Below are positions 7,213 through 12,886 of a stretch of 14,948 bases of DNA, one piece after another; position 1 is the stretch's first letter, and each line of letters opens with the position of its first letter. The position numbers and the translations under genes were made by a program. Source of the stretch: Candidatus Moraniibacteriota bacterium (GTDB taxonomy: Bacteria > Patescibacteriota > Minisyncoccia > Moranbacterales > UBA9337); assembly GCA_003510795.1 (NCBI GenBank), contig DOKP01000064.1:28157-43104 (forward strand), read 5' to 3'. The notes beneath the pieces were generated by a model. The model was not told where the DNA came from. It saw only the letters and a list, made by a program, of their open reading frames with translations, and searched no databases.

Positions 7213-7341
7213 TTATCCAGTGACATGGCATGCGCAGCCACAGTTGCAATAACATGCTGCCATTATGCCAGAGCTCTTTTTCTTTTTCGCGCTCTTCATC
7301 AAGGAAACATAGCCAATCTTTTTCTGCTTCTTACCCCTCAT
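7213..7341 (-). CDS. Cys-rich 42-residue putative RiPP precursor peptide
   Basis: A 42-residue gene too short for usual ORF limits. The first part is strongly basic (K4 K5, K7 K8, K16 and K19-22) and has no cysteine. The last 17 residues begin at about SSGIMAA and end ACYCNCGCACHVTG, with cysteines at every second position (30, 32, 34, 36, 38) and then a His. The ATG follows a near-perfect Shine-Dalgarno, AAGGAGGTGAT (7346-7356), and a strong promoter. It lies between a radical SAM/SPASM gene and an HExxH peptidase gene on the same strand, the classical place for a modified-peptide precursor with leader and core. Cleavage might fall near SSG (23-25). It is not a SCIFF peptide: it has five cysteines and different spacing. 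The alternative is a small metallothionein-like metal binder, since C-x-C pairs bind soft metals. Confidence 0.85.
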   Translation of the reverse strand: MRGKKQKKIGYVSLMKSAKKKKSSGIMAACYCNCGCACHVTG

Positions 7342-7393
7342 ACAAATCACCTCCTTTTCGGGCTTTAAGATTAATATTGGAACTACTAAGTTA

Positions 7394-7423
7394 ATAGTAC
7401 TACAGGGCTCTTTTGAATGTCAA
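7394..7423 (-). promoter_or_regulatory. Predicted promoter of the Cys-rich peptide gene
   Basis: On the - strand a consensus TTGACA (7418-7423) and TACTAT (7394-7399) are separated by 18 bases. Transcription would begin near 7387, about 45 bases before the ATG at 7341. It starts within 25 bases of the radical SAM stop, so the peptide can be made independently of the enzyme. Confidence 0.6.
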
Positions 7424-7440
7424 TTTTTTTTAGCGCAATA

Positions 7441-8751
7441 TCACTTTTCTTTTGACACATTCAATATCCCGTCTTTTACAAACATACTGCATAATTCTAT
7501 AGCGTCCGCATAAACAAGTTCTGCCTTTTTGGCAAAATCTGCTATTGAAAACGCTCCAGGAAATGATGATAGTAATTCATACGTATCGTAGGTTATAAGA
7601 GCTGGCTCACCTGGATTGTTTATACGACCAATCAGAATTCCATCTTCCTCCTCCCTTAAAACAACTTTTTTATTAAGAGCCACTAAATCATTTGACTCCA
7701 TAATAATTTCTTGATCTTTGTTTAATGATATATCATTAACATTGCTCGGTATAGCATACGGATCTAATGCATCCTTTCTTCCAAAACAATATTTTGCATC
7801 AATCCTACAGCCCCCCGTACAATCCTGCACATATTCGCATTTCTTACAGATAGACGGTAATATTGTTTTTTTTCTTAATGGTCTCATTTTTTTCCAAATA
7901 TCCACAAGACTCTCTTTGACAATATTTCCGAATATTATATCGGAATGCGAACATGCTCTGACTCCACCGTCGGCACCAATGGTACAAGTAGTAATGCCAG
8001 CGCTACAACTGCGTCTAGTGGCAAAATGGTATCTACCATTTTTATAAGCACATAATGGATAGCATTCAAGAATACCCACCTCCATTTTCTTTTCTTTTTC
8101 CAAATACAACAAATCATCAAGAGTTCTGATGAGAGAATCTCCTGAAATCATATATTTCTGAAAGTCAACTGAGTTAACGGGTGGCGATGCTTTTGTTGCA
8201 AAAAATTGTGAAACCCCGTAATTCTCTAGAAAATTGGCAGTCTCAACAATGTCCATTTCGTTCATTTTTGTAATTACCATGCTGACAGCCACCTTCAACC
8301 CACAATCTCGAACAATAGAAATTCCTTTTAATGTATCTCTATATGCTCCTTTCCGACCAGCAATCTGATCATGCTTTTCTTCTTCGAAAGAAAAAAACGA
8401 TGTCATTACTCCTCGCAAACCAATATCATAAAGCTTTTTCGCGTCTCCTTTCTTTATAAGCGTTAAATTTGAATTTAAAGCGCAAGCGATATTATTTGAA
8501 ATCAATTCAGAAATAGATTCAAATAATATTTCTCTGTTAAGGAAGGGTTCCCCGCCAGTAATAGTAACTTGAAAAATTTTTAACCTTATAAGATCATCAA
8601 TTACTTTTCTCAAAACTTTTTTATTCATTTTTATGCCACGATGAGAATCTTCATGTCTCCAATGATTATAACAATGAATACAATTATTATTGCAACGATC
8701 ATCAACTTCAACTTGACAAGTAATTGGTCCCGATAAAGTTTGATATAACAT
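7441..8751 (-). CDS. Radical SAM/SPASM peptide maturase with C-terminal PqqD-like domain
   Basis: Enzyme of 436 residues. The radical SAM cluster motif is C20-x3-C24-x2-C27, followed by the GGEP motif (66-69) of the SAM-binding barrel. The SPASM domain is complete: C249-x12-G-x4-C267, then C302-x2-C305-x5-C311-x3-C315 and C322, enough to hold two auxiliary Fe-S clusters as in sactipeptide and ranthipeptide maturases. Residues about 358-434 (KKVVLREEEDGILIG, then a YELLSS helix and the end VKDGILNV) match the winged-helix layout of PqqD/RiPP recognition elements, so the leader-binding domain appears fused at the C-terminus. Such enzymes form thioether or C-C crosslinks in peptides; the Cys-rich peptide 100 bases downstream is the obvious substrate. 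The ATG has a Shine-Dalgarno (AGGAGA, 7 bases away). No clear promoter was found in 8752-8936. Confidence 0.9.
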   Translation of the reverse strand: MLYQTLSGPITCQVEVDDRCNNNCIHCYNHWRHEDSHRGIKMNKKVLRKVIDDLIRLKIFQVTITGGEPFLNREILFESISELISNNIACALNSNLTLIKKGDAKKLYDIGLRGVMTSFFSFEEEKHDQIAGRKGAYRDTLKGISIVRDCGLKVAVSMVITKMNEMDIVETANFLENYGVSQFFATKASPPVNSVDFQKYMISGDSLIRTLDDLLYLEKEKKMEVGILECYPLCAYKNGRYHFATRRSCSAGITTCTIGADGGVRACSHSDIIFGNIVKESLVDIWKKMRPLRKKTILPSICKKCEYVQDCTGGCRIDAKYCFGRKDALDPYAIPSNVNDISLNKDQEIIMESNDLVALNKKVVLREEEDGILIGRINNPGEPALITYDTYELLSSFPGAFSIADFAKKAELVYADAIELCSMFVKDGILNVSKEK

Positions 8752-8936
8752 GTCCGTTCTCCTGTTTGAATGTTAACGAGCTAGCCCCTACACGTATCTA
8801 TCAAAAAACTAGCACAAAAGCTGTTATAAATCAAGTTATTGCCACGAAATAATTGAGACTTCTTCATTTATAAATTTATGAATACCTCAGTTATTCAACG
8901 GGGCAGACCAAATTTACAAAATTTAATTCATAAAAT

Positions 8937-8979
8937 AAAAATGCCCCAGTGGTGAGCATAAAACTCTTTCCACTAGGGC
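8937..8979 (-). terminator. Intrinsic terminator ending the three-gene orphan operon
   Basis: On the - strand a 10-bp stem GCCCTAGTGG/CCACTGGGGC (8970-8979 with 8943-8952) holds an inner GAG/CTC stem and is followed by ATTTTTATTTT. One pair is U-G in the - strand RNA but C-A on the + strand, which marks the - strand as the one that folds. It is almost identical in its interior to the terminator at 6300-6342. Confidence 0.82.
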
Positions 8980-8991
8980 AATAACAACTCA

Positions 8992-9168
8992 TCAATTTCC
9001 CTCCTTAAAATCTTTTAAAAAGTTTTCAGGAAGGACAATGACTTTTTCCTCTTCAGCTTCTCCTTCCTTTTTTAACGCCGGGCAATTTCTATGTCCGAGA
9101 TCTCCGTAATATGTTCCTCCGCACAAAGAACATACCCGTCTTCTTTTTTCAGTATCTCTCCAGCACAT
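8992..9168 (-). CDS. Small zinc-ribbon-like protein, third gene of orphan operon
   Basis: I do not recognise the family. The frame is open from 9237, but AGGAGG (9174-9179) lies 5 bases before the ATG at 9166-9168, giving 58 residues and a 19-base gap after the previous gene. An ATG at 9193-9195 would instead overlap the upstream stop. A basic KRRR stretch is followed by C13-x2-C16-x9-H26-x2-C29, a plausible zinc-binding site of zinc-ribbon or zinc-knuckle type, then an acidic GEAEEE linker and a C-terminal VIVLPENFLKDF. The combination of basic patch and metal site would suit nucleic-acid or protein binding; that is inference. Last gene before the terminator at 8937-8979. Confidence 0.7.
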   Translation of the reverse strand: MCWRDTEKRRRVCSLCGGTYYGDLGHRNCPALKKEGEAEEEKVIVLPENFLKDFKEGN

Positions 9169-9187
9169 AGCATCCTCCTGCATTACT

Positions 9188-9742
9188 TTATTCATCAAGA
9201 AACATAGCTTCAATTTGATCAGAAGTAAATTGTCCACTGTCCAATAGTGCCTCTTTCATAGAAACACCGTAAAAGTCCGCAAAACGCGAAATAGCTTCCA
9301 TTAGTCGAGTAAAGACATATTCTTCATCTTGCTCATGAACATTGACTTTAGAAGAAAGAGCACTTATGACCGCATTCAGGGCCTTATAGCAGCCAGAGGC
9401 CAAATGGTTATCTGTGTCGCTATCCCACACTTTTTTAAGAAGAACATTGGCGTTTTGGATCAATTTAAAAGCCTCTTTTAGATCACTAGCAGTTTGCCTA
9501 TCTTCTTCGTTGTTTTTTGTCATTGCTGCCGCTATGATGCTAGTGTGATCAACATCAAAAAATACAGTCTTGTGAAATTCTTGCGCTGCGAAATCATCCC
9601 CCATTATTTCCAGAGTTGAACTGTCTGAGATAATTCCTCTGATCGCACAAGCACCGGCACGTGCCAAAATTCCCTCTGCCAAATCGCCTACAATTTTATA
9701 ATCTTCAAGAAACTTTTTAACATTCTCCAGTGAATAATCCAT
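9188..9742 (-). CDS. Helical orphan protein, second gene of orphan operon
   Basis: A 184-residue soluble protein of unknown family with no signal peptide, membrane segment or recognised motif. It is acidic and mostly helical by composition. The N-terminal half is Ala/Gly-rich around ILARAGACAIRGIISDSS, and FFDVDHTSIIAAAM follows in the middle. The C-terminal third (FTRLMEAISRFADFYGVSMKEALLDSGQFTSD in short blocks) looks like a helical bundle. The start is well supported by GGGAGG five bases upstream of the ATG. It begins 20 bases after the first gene of the operon, so the two are probably co-transcribed. The DVDH stretch alone is not enough to call a hydrolase. Confidence 0.72.
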   Translation of the reverse strand: MDYSLENVKKFLEDYKIVGDLAEGILARAGACAIRGIISDSSTLEIMGDDFAAQEFHKTVFFDVDHTSIIAAAMTKNNEEDRQTASDLKEAFKLIQNANVLLKKVWDSDTDNHLASGCYKALNAVISALSSKVNVHEQDEEYVFTRLMEAISRFADFYGVSMKEALLDSGQFTSDQIEAMFLDE

Positions 9743-9762
9743 CGATTCCTCCCTATTGGTTG

Positions 9763-10086
9763 TTAGACAACACTTAAATCCAATGGCTTATCTGCGTGAA
9801 AAATATACAGTATCAGTACCACCAAGACATCGGCAGACGGCAACGTCACAGCTTCGCTATAAAGAAGTTCAATTAATTCGTCTGTGAGCTCCCATATATC
9901 ACCGCTGAAACTATCCATCTTTTCTTCTATAGCATTCTTTATCTTTCCATCTTTCAAAAATTCAATCTCTCTCATTGTCCGAATTTGATCTATTGTTTCC
10001 GCTTTCCTGCTCCAATATTTATCCCCCTCGTTTAATTTGTCCAGCAAGGTATCCTTGACATCATCTACGTAATTGTCTTTATCCAT
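9763..10086 (-). CDS. Orphan protein, first gene of orphan operon
   Basis: A 107-residue acidic protein of unknown family. The frame is open to 10128, but the ATG at 10084-10086 has AAGGAG seven bases upstream and is the better start. Residues 1-65 are charged and helical (MDKDNYVDDVKDTLLDKLNE onward); the C-terminal part ends in a hydrophobic stretch VLVVLILYIFHADKPL that is too short and polar-flanked to be a sure membrane segment. It is the first gene after the promoter at 10155-10183 and lies divergent to the ABC exporter gene. Confidence 0.7.
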   Translation of the reverse strand: MDKDNYVDDVKDTLLDKLNEGDKYWSRKAETIDQIRTMREIEFLKDGKIKNAIEEKMDSFSGDIWELTDELIELLYSEAVTLPSADVLVVLILYIFHADKPLDLSVV

Positions 10087-10154
10087 GATACTTCTCCTTA
10101 TAGATTGGAAGATGATAAACTTCGCCAAAAAACTTTGTAAAAATAACTACCCCC

Positions 10155-10183
10155 ATCTAAGCACACTCCAAAACAAAAAGCAA
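10155..10183 (-). promoter_or_regulatory. Predicted promoter of the orphan operon
   Basis: On the - strand TTGCTT (10178-10183) and TTAGAT (10155-10160) lie 17 bases apart, with a TG extended -10 dinucleotide. Transcription would start near 10148, about 62 bases before the ATG at 10086. The perfect inverted repeat at 10194-10226 sits immediately upstream of the -35 box. Confidence 0.45.
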
Positions 10184-10193
10184 CAAAAATATA

Positions 10194-10226
10194 CGGTTAA
10201 ATTCATACGTATGCGGAATTTAACCG
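10194..10226. promoter_or_regulatory. Perfect 11-bp inverted repeat between divergent promoters (operator candidate)
   Basis: CGGTTAAATTC (10194-10204) and GAATTTAACCG (10216-10226) are exact complements around an 11-base spacer that itself contains the palindrome ATACGTAT (10205-10212). It lies between the predicted promoters of the orphan operon (-) and the ABC exporter gene (+), where a dimeric regulator could act on both. No regulator gene is nearby, so the binding protein is unknown. Confidence 0.5.
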
Positions 10227-10259
10227 ATTTATAATTTTAAACTTTCAATTAAAAAAATC

Positions 10260-10288
10260 TTGCTAAACAAAAAAATAACATTTATACT
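10260..10288 (+). promoter_or_regulatory. Predicted promoter of the ABC exporter gene
   Basis: TTGCTA (10260-10265) and TATACT (10283-10288) are separated by 17 bases. Transcription would begin near 10295, about 26 bases before the ATG at 10321. Confidence 0.55.
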
Positions 10289-10320
10289 ACCAAAAAGATT
10301 AATCTACGAAAAATATCTAC

Positions 10321-12099
10321 ATGAAATTAATAAATGAATTAAATGAAATAAGCAACGGGTTTAAAAAAACAATTTCTTTTTTGGAGAAAAAGGAAAAAAC
10401 AAACCTTGCTATATCTGCGATTTTAATGATTTTTGCAGGTTTTCTGATAAATCTTCCTGCAGTGATTCTCGGTAAATTTGTAGACAAAATTATTAATTTG
10501 AAAGATCCTGCTTTTTCAATTGCCATACCTTTTTTAATAATAATTATAATCATTATATTATTAAAGGAAACTCTAACAATTATAAGAAAATATCTTGTCG
10601 AAAATATCGCTACCCAAACAGAAAAGAAATTAACTGTAAGAACAATCCAACATCTGTTGAAAACGGATATTTTAGAATTTATTAATAAATATCAGATTGG
10701 CTCTTTGCATGGCAAAATATTTCGCTCCATCCAAGGATTAATTAAACTTATCAAATTGGGATTCTTGGATTTCTTCCCTACATTTTTTACAGCTTTAGCG
10801 GCTATCGCCATTGCCTTTTATCAAAAGCCTCTCTTAGCCTCGTTTATGATTTTAATAATTCCTTCTGGATTATTTATTATAATAAAACAAGTTTCCTCCC
10901 AAAAAGGAATTAGAATTTCCCTGCTAAGAGGCAAAGAAAAAATAGATGGTAAAGTCGTTGAAATGATGGGTGGGTTGGAAACAATCAGAGTTGCGGACAC
11001 AACTGATTTTGAAATTAAAAAAGTCGAAGATATCGCAGAAAATTTAAGAAAAATTGAAATAAAACATCACATCTATATGATGTTTTATGACGCAGCCAAA
11101 TATTTGAATGAAGCCTTTTTCTACATATTGGTTATTAGCATATCAATCTACTTTGCCACCAAGGGAATAATAACCAATGGAGATATCCTAACTTATTCGA
11201 TACTTTTTACCAGCATCCTTAATCCTCTAAGGACAATTCATAGAATTTTAGATGAGGCCCATGAAAGCTCTATAAAAGTATCCGACTTAAATGAACTTTT
11301 GTCTCAACCTTTGGACAAATCTTTTAAAGTTTCTGCAAAATACGAAGAATCCGATTCTCAATTTGCGCTAAACATCAAAAATTTATCCTACTCATATCCA
11401 GAAAAATCAAAAACAACACTAAAGAATATTAACTTAGATATTATTAAGGGCGAAAAAATTGGAATTGCAGGAGCATCTGGTTGTGGCAAATCAACTTTTG
11501 TAAAAATTATCTTGAAACTGATTCACAATTATTCTGGCACAGTTAATATTGAGGGGAAAGATATTAATTCTCTTTCTAGAAGCGCAATCGCAAAAAAAAT
11601 CTCATATATCCCGCAAAAAACTTATATATTTTCCGGCACCATTCGTGAAAATGTCATATACGGATTAACTGAACAGAAAAATGACCAAGAGATTAACAAG
11701 GCTTTGGAAAAAGCTAGTATATATAATGAAGTAAAAAATGTCTTAGGTGGACTAGATGGAAAAGTTTCCGAAAATGGAAATAATTTAAGTGGCGGACAAA
11801 AGCAAAGACTAGCACTTGCCCGACTCATCCTGCAATCGCCCGAAATTATTATTTTTGATGAAGCCACTTCGGCATTAGACAACACTAACGAAATTATTAT
11901 TCAAAAAAATATAGAAGAACTTTTCGCTGACAAAACTATAATAATGATTGCTCATCAACTCACCACTCTCAAAAATACTGACAGAATTTTGGTTTTTGAT
12001 AATGGACAAATCATCCAAGAAGGAAAATTTGAAGAATTATCAGAAAAAGAAGGTTTATTTAGAAATTTCCTAAAACAAACTGCAAATAACAAAAAATAA
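10321..12099 (+). CDS. ABC exporter half-transporter (fused TMD-NBD)
   Basis: A 592-residue type IV ABC exporter subunit that would work as a dimer in the cytoplasmic membrane. The N-terminal half has about six hydrophobic segments (near 28-50, 67-82, 150-168, 170-189, 263-281 and 288-303). The ATPase domain has Walker A GASGCGKST (384-392), Q-loop Gln432, signature LSGGQ (489-493), Walker B IIIFDE (509-514), SALD D-loop and the switch His545. All catalytic residues are intact. There is no C39 peptidase domain, so it is not a self-processing bacteriocin exporter. The substrate could be lipid, drug or peptide. Being 3 kb from the Cys-rich peptide cassette, it is a candidate exporter, but it is on the other strand with its own promoter. 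The start lacks a Shine-Dalgarno. The ATP-binding half is the most reliably recognised part. Confidence 0.92.
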   Translation: MKLINELNEISNGFKKTISFLEKKEKTNLAISAILMIFAGFLINLPAVILGKFVDKIINLKDPAFSIAIPFLIIIIIIILLKETLTIIRKYLVENIATQTEKKLTVRTIQHLLKTDILEFINKYQIGSLHGKIFRSIQGLIKLIKLGFLDFFPTFFTALAAIAIAFYQKPLLASFMILIIPSGLFIIIKQVSSQKGIRISLLRGKEKIDGKVVEMMGGLETIRVADTTDFEIKKVEDIAENLRKIEIKHHIYMMFYDAAKYLNEAFFYILVISISIYFATKGIITNGDILTYSILFTSILNPLRTIHRILDEAHESSIKVSDLNELLSQPLDKSFKVSAKYEESDSQFALNIKNLSYSYPEKSKTTLKNINLDIIKGEKIGIAGASGCGKSTFVKIILKLIHNYSGTVNIEGKDINSLSRSAIAKKISYIPQKTYIFSGTIRENVIYGLTEQKNDQEINKALEKASIYNEVKNVLGGLDGKVSENGNNLSGGQKQRLALARLILQSPEIIIFDEATSALDNTNEIIIQKNIEELFADKTIIMIAHQLTTLKNTDRILVFDNGQIIQEGKFEELSEKEGLFRNFLKQTANNKK

Positions 12100-12116
12100 A
12101 AAACAGCTCAAATATA

Positions 12117-12149
12117 TAGAGGTCGCCAGCATATAGCTAACGACCTCTA
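12117..12149. terminator. Hairpin between the convergent ABC exporter and 87-residue genes
   Basis: TAGAGGTCG (12117-12125) pairs with CGACCTCTA (12141-12149). Inside is a CC/AA internal loop, a 3-bp AGC/GCT stem and an ATATA loop. It lies 17 bases after the ABC stop and 5 bases after the - strand gene's stop. Neither side has a strong T tract (ATATATTTGAGC, then TTTTTT further on, on the - strand), so it may serve as a bidirectional terminator. Confidence 0.6.
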
Positions 12150-12154
12150 ATAAA

Positions 12155-12418
12155 TCAATCGCCCAAAAGATCTGACAATTCTTTTAGCTCGGTTATTTCC
12201 CCCAAGCTATCAAGAAAAAATTGTCTGCCCTCAAAATGAACGATATGCCTGCTTTGCCCTCTTTCTTTTTGATAAAAACATGGGTCTATCTTCATACCAA
12301 TTTTTATAGCAGCCTCCTCTGCATTATTGGCAACCACGATGCCCAAAGGCTCATCAACATAGGGACTTTCATTGGCATTCAGGCGTTTTTTAACGTTTCT
12401 AGAAAGTAAAAAAAACAT
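12155..12418 (-). CDS. Orphan 87-residue protein
   Basis: The frame is open to 12607, but the upstream part runs through a promoter and a dispersed repeat. The ATG at 12416-12418 follows AAGGAG with a 6-base spacer and is the convincing start, giving 87 residues. I do not recognise the family. The protein starts MFFLLSRNVKKRLNA, has a GIVVANNAEEAAIKIG stretch that resembles a small alpha/beta nucleotide- or ligand-binding fold, then RHIVHFEGRQFFLD and an acidic helical end. The N-terminus is too short to be a signal peptide. The gene has its own consensus promoter (12498-12526) and ends at a hairpin, so it is a single-gene unit expected to be well expressed. Confidence 0.72.
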   Translation of the reverse strand: MFFLLSRNVKKRLNANESPYVDEPLGIVVANNAEEAAIKIGMKIDPCFYQKERGQSRHIVHFEGRQFFLDSLGEITELKELSDLLGD

Positions 12419-12497
12419 GTTTTTCTCCTTCTGTGAAATTATTGAGCAATAAAGCTCCAAAAATATAAATGCTATAATTATTTTATTATAACCATAA

Positions 12498-12526
12498 ATT
12501 ATACACCTAAAATGCCATTTTGTCAA
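12498..12526 (-). promoter_or_regulatory. Consensus sigma70-type promoter of the 87-residue gene
   Basis: On the - strand perfect TTGACA (12521-12526) and perfect TATAAT (12498-12503) are separated by exactly 17 bases, the strongest promoter match in the window. Transcription would start near 12491, with a leader of about 73 bases. Confidence 0.75.
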
Positions 12527-12550
12527 TAGCACGAAAACGATTGGGAAAAT

Positions 12551-12606
12551 GAGATTTCTCCATGCAAATATTTTTGATTGCAAAGATATTCTTAGTCGAA
12601 ATGACA
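12551..12606 (-). repeat. Dispersed inverted-repeat element, copy 2
   Basis: Read on the - strand it begins TGTCATTTCGACT and ends GCATGGAGAAATCTC, matching the ends of the element at 6183-6267; the interior differs and is shorter (56 versus 85 bases). It lies just upstream of the consensus promoter at 12498-12526 and causes the spurious N-terminal extension of the 87-residue frame. Confidence 0.55.
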
Positions 12607-12633
12607 TAATTGGAAAATTTGTACAAGTATATT

Positions 12634-12681
12634 GAGATTGCCACGCAATTTAAGAGTACTTAAATTACTCGCAATGACGGT
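12634..12681 (+). repeat. Second type of dispersed short inverted repeat
   Basis: Begins GAGATTGCCACG and ends CTCGCAATGACGG, whose complement reads CCGTCATTGCGAG. Inside is a perfect 8-bp hairpin AATTTAAG-AGTA-CTTAAATT (12647-12666). The ends match the CGTCATTGCGAG...GGCAATCTC type of short repeat found in many bacterial genomes. It lies 27 bases from the first repeat type at 12551-12606, so this gap between genes has collected at least two elements. Confidence 0.6.
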
Positions 12682-12699
12682 GTTTTGTCTGGTTATTTG

Positions 12700-12815
12700 G
12701 AAATTAAAAATCCCTCAATCTATTGAATATTATATTATTAAATATTGAATGAATATTGCTTATTGAGTATTGAATGTTTAAAAAACCAACCCCCTCCCTA
12801 GCCCCTCTTTAAATG
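12700..12815. other. Gene-free AT-rich stretch with TTGAATATT-like tandem words and a C-rich repeat remnant
   Basis: From 12720 to 12778 words such as ATTGAATATT recur in degenerate form. CCAACCCCCTCCCTAGCCCC (12788-12807) is a short relative of the GC-rich element at 6005-6056. I see no coding frame, RNA gene or promoter here; the 468 bases between the 87-residue gene and uvrB hold only the promoter, repeats and the uvrB terminator. Confidence 0.4.
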
Positions 12816-12841
12816 AAAAAAGAACGTGGCGTGCCACGTTC
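12816..12841 (-). terminator. Intrinsic terminator of uvrB
   Basis: On the - strand a perfect 9-bp stem GAACGTGGC/GCCACGTTC (12833-12841 with 12822-12830) with a 2-base loop is followed immediately by TTTTTT. It lies 45 bases after the uvrB stop codon. Confidence 0.9.
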
Positions 12842-12886
12842 CTACAAACATAGCACCCTAAAACCTAATTCCCTAAAAACTAAAAC

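Noticed and set aside
7213..7341. Peptide as a SCIFF (six cysteines in forty-five) family member
   Set aside because: It has five cysteines with strict one-residue spacing and lacks the SCIFF N-terminal sequence pattern.
7168..7368. A 66-codon + strand frame over the peptide gene
   Set aside because: It is the antisense shadow of the Cys-rich peptide and its leader; it has no ribosome site, whereas the - strand frame has a near-perfect one and the fitting neighbours.
8835..8870. ATTGCCACGAAATAATTGAGAC as another copy of the GATTGCCACG repeat
   Set aside because: Only about ten bases match and the other end of the element is missing, so it could be chance.
9188..9742. HD-type or HAD-type hydrolase from the DVDH stretch
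   Set aside because: The surrounding residues do not follow either family and no second motif is present.
10081..10260. TTGAAA...TATAAA as promoter for the orphan operon
   Set aside because: The spacer is only 9 bases; the 10155-10183 pair has correct 17-base spacing.
12419..12607. N-terminal extension of the 87-residue protein to position 12607
   Set aside because: It would be translated across a consensus promoter and a dispersed repeat; the internal ATG at 12418 has a good ribosome site.
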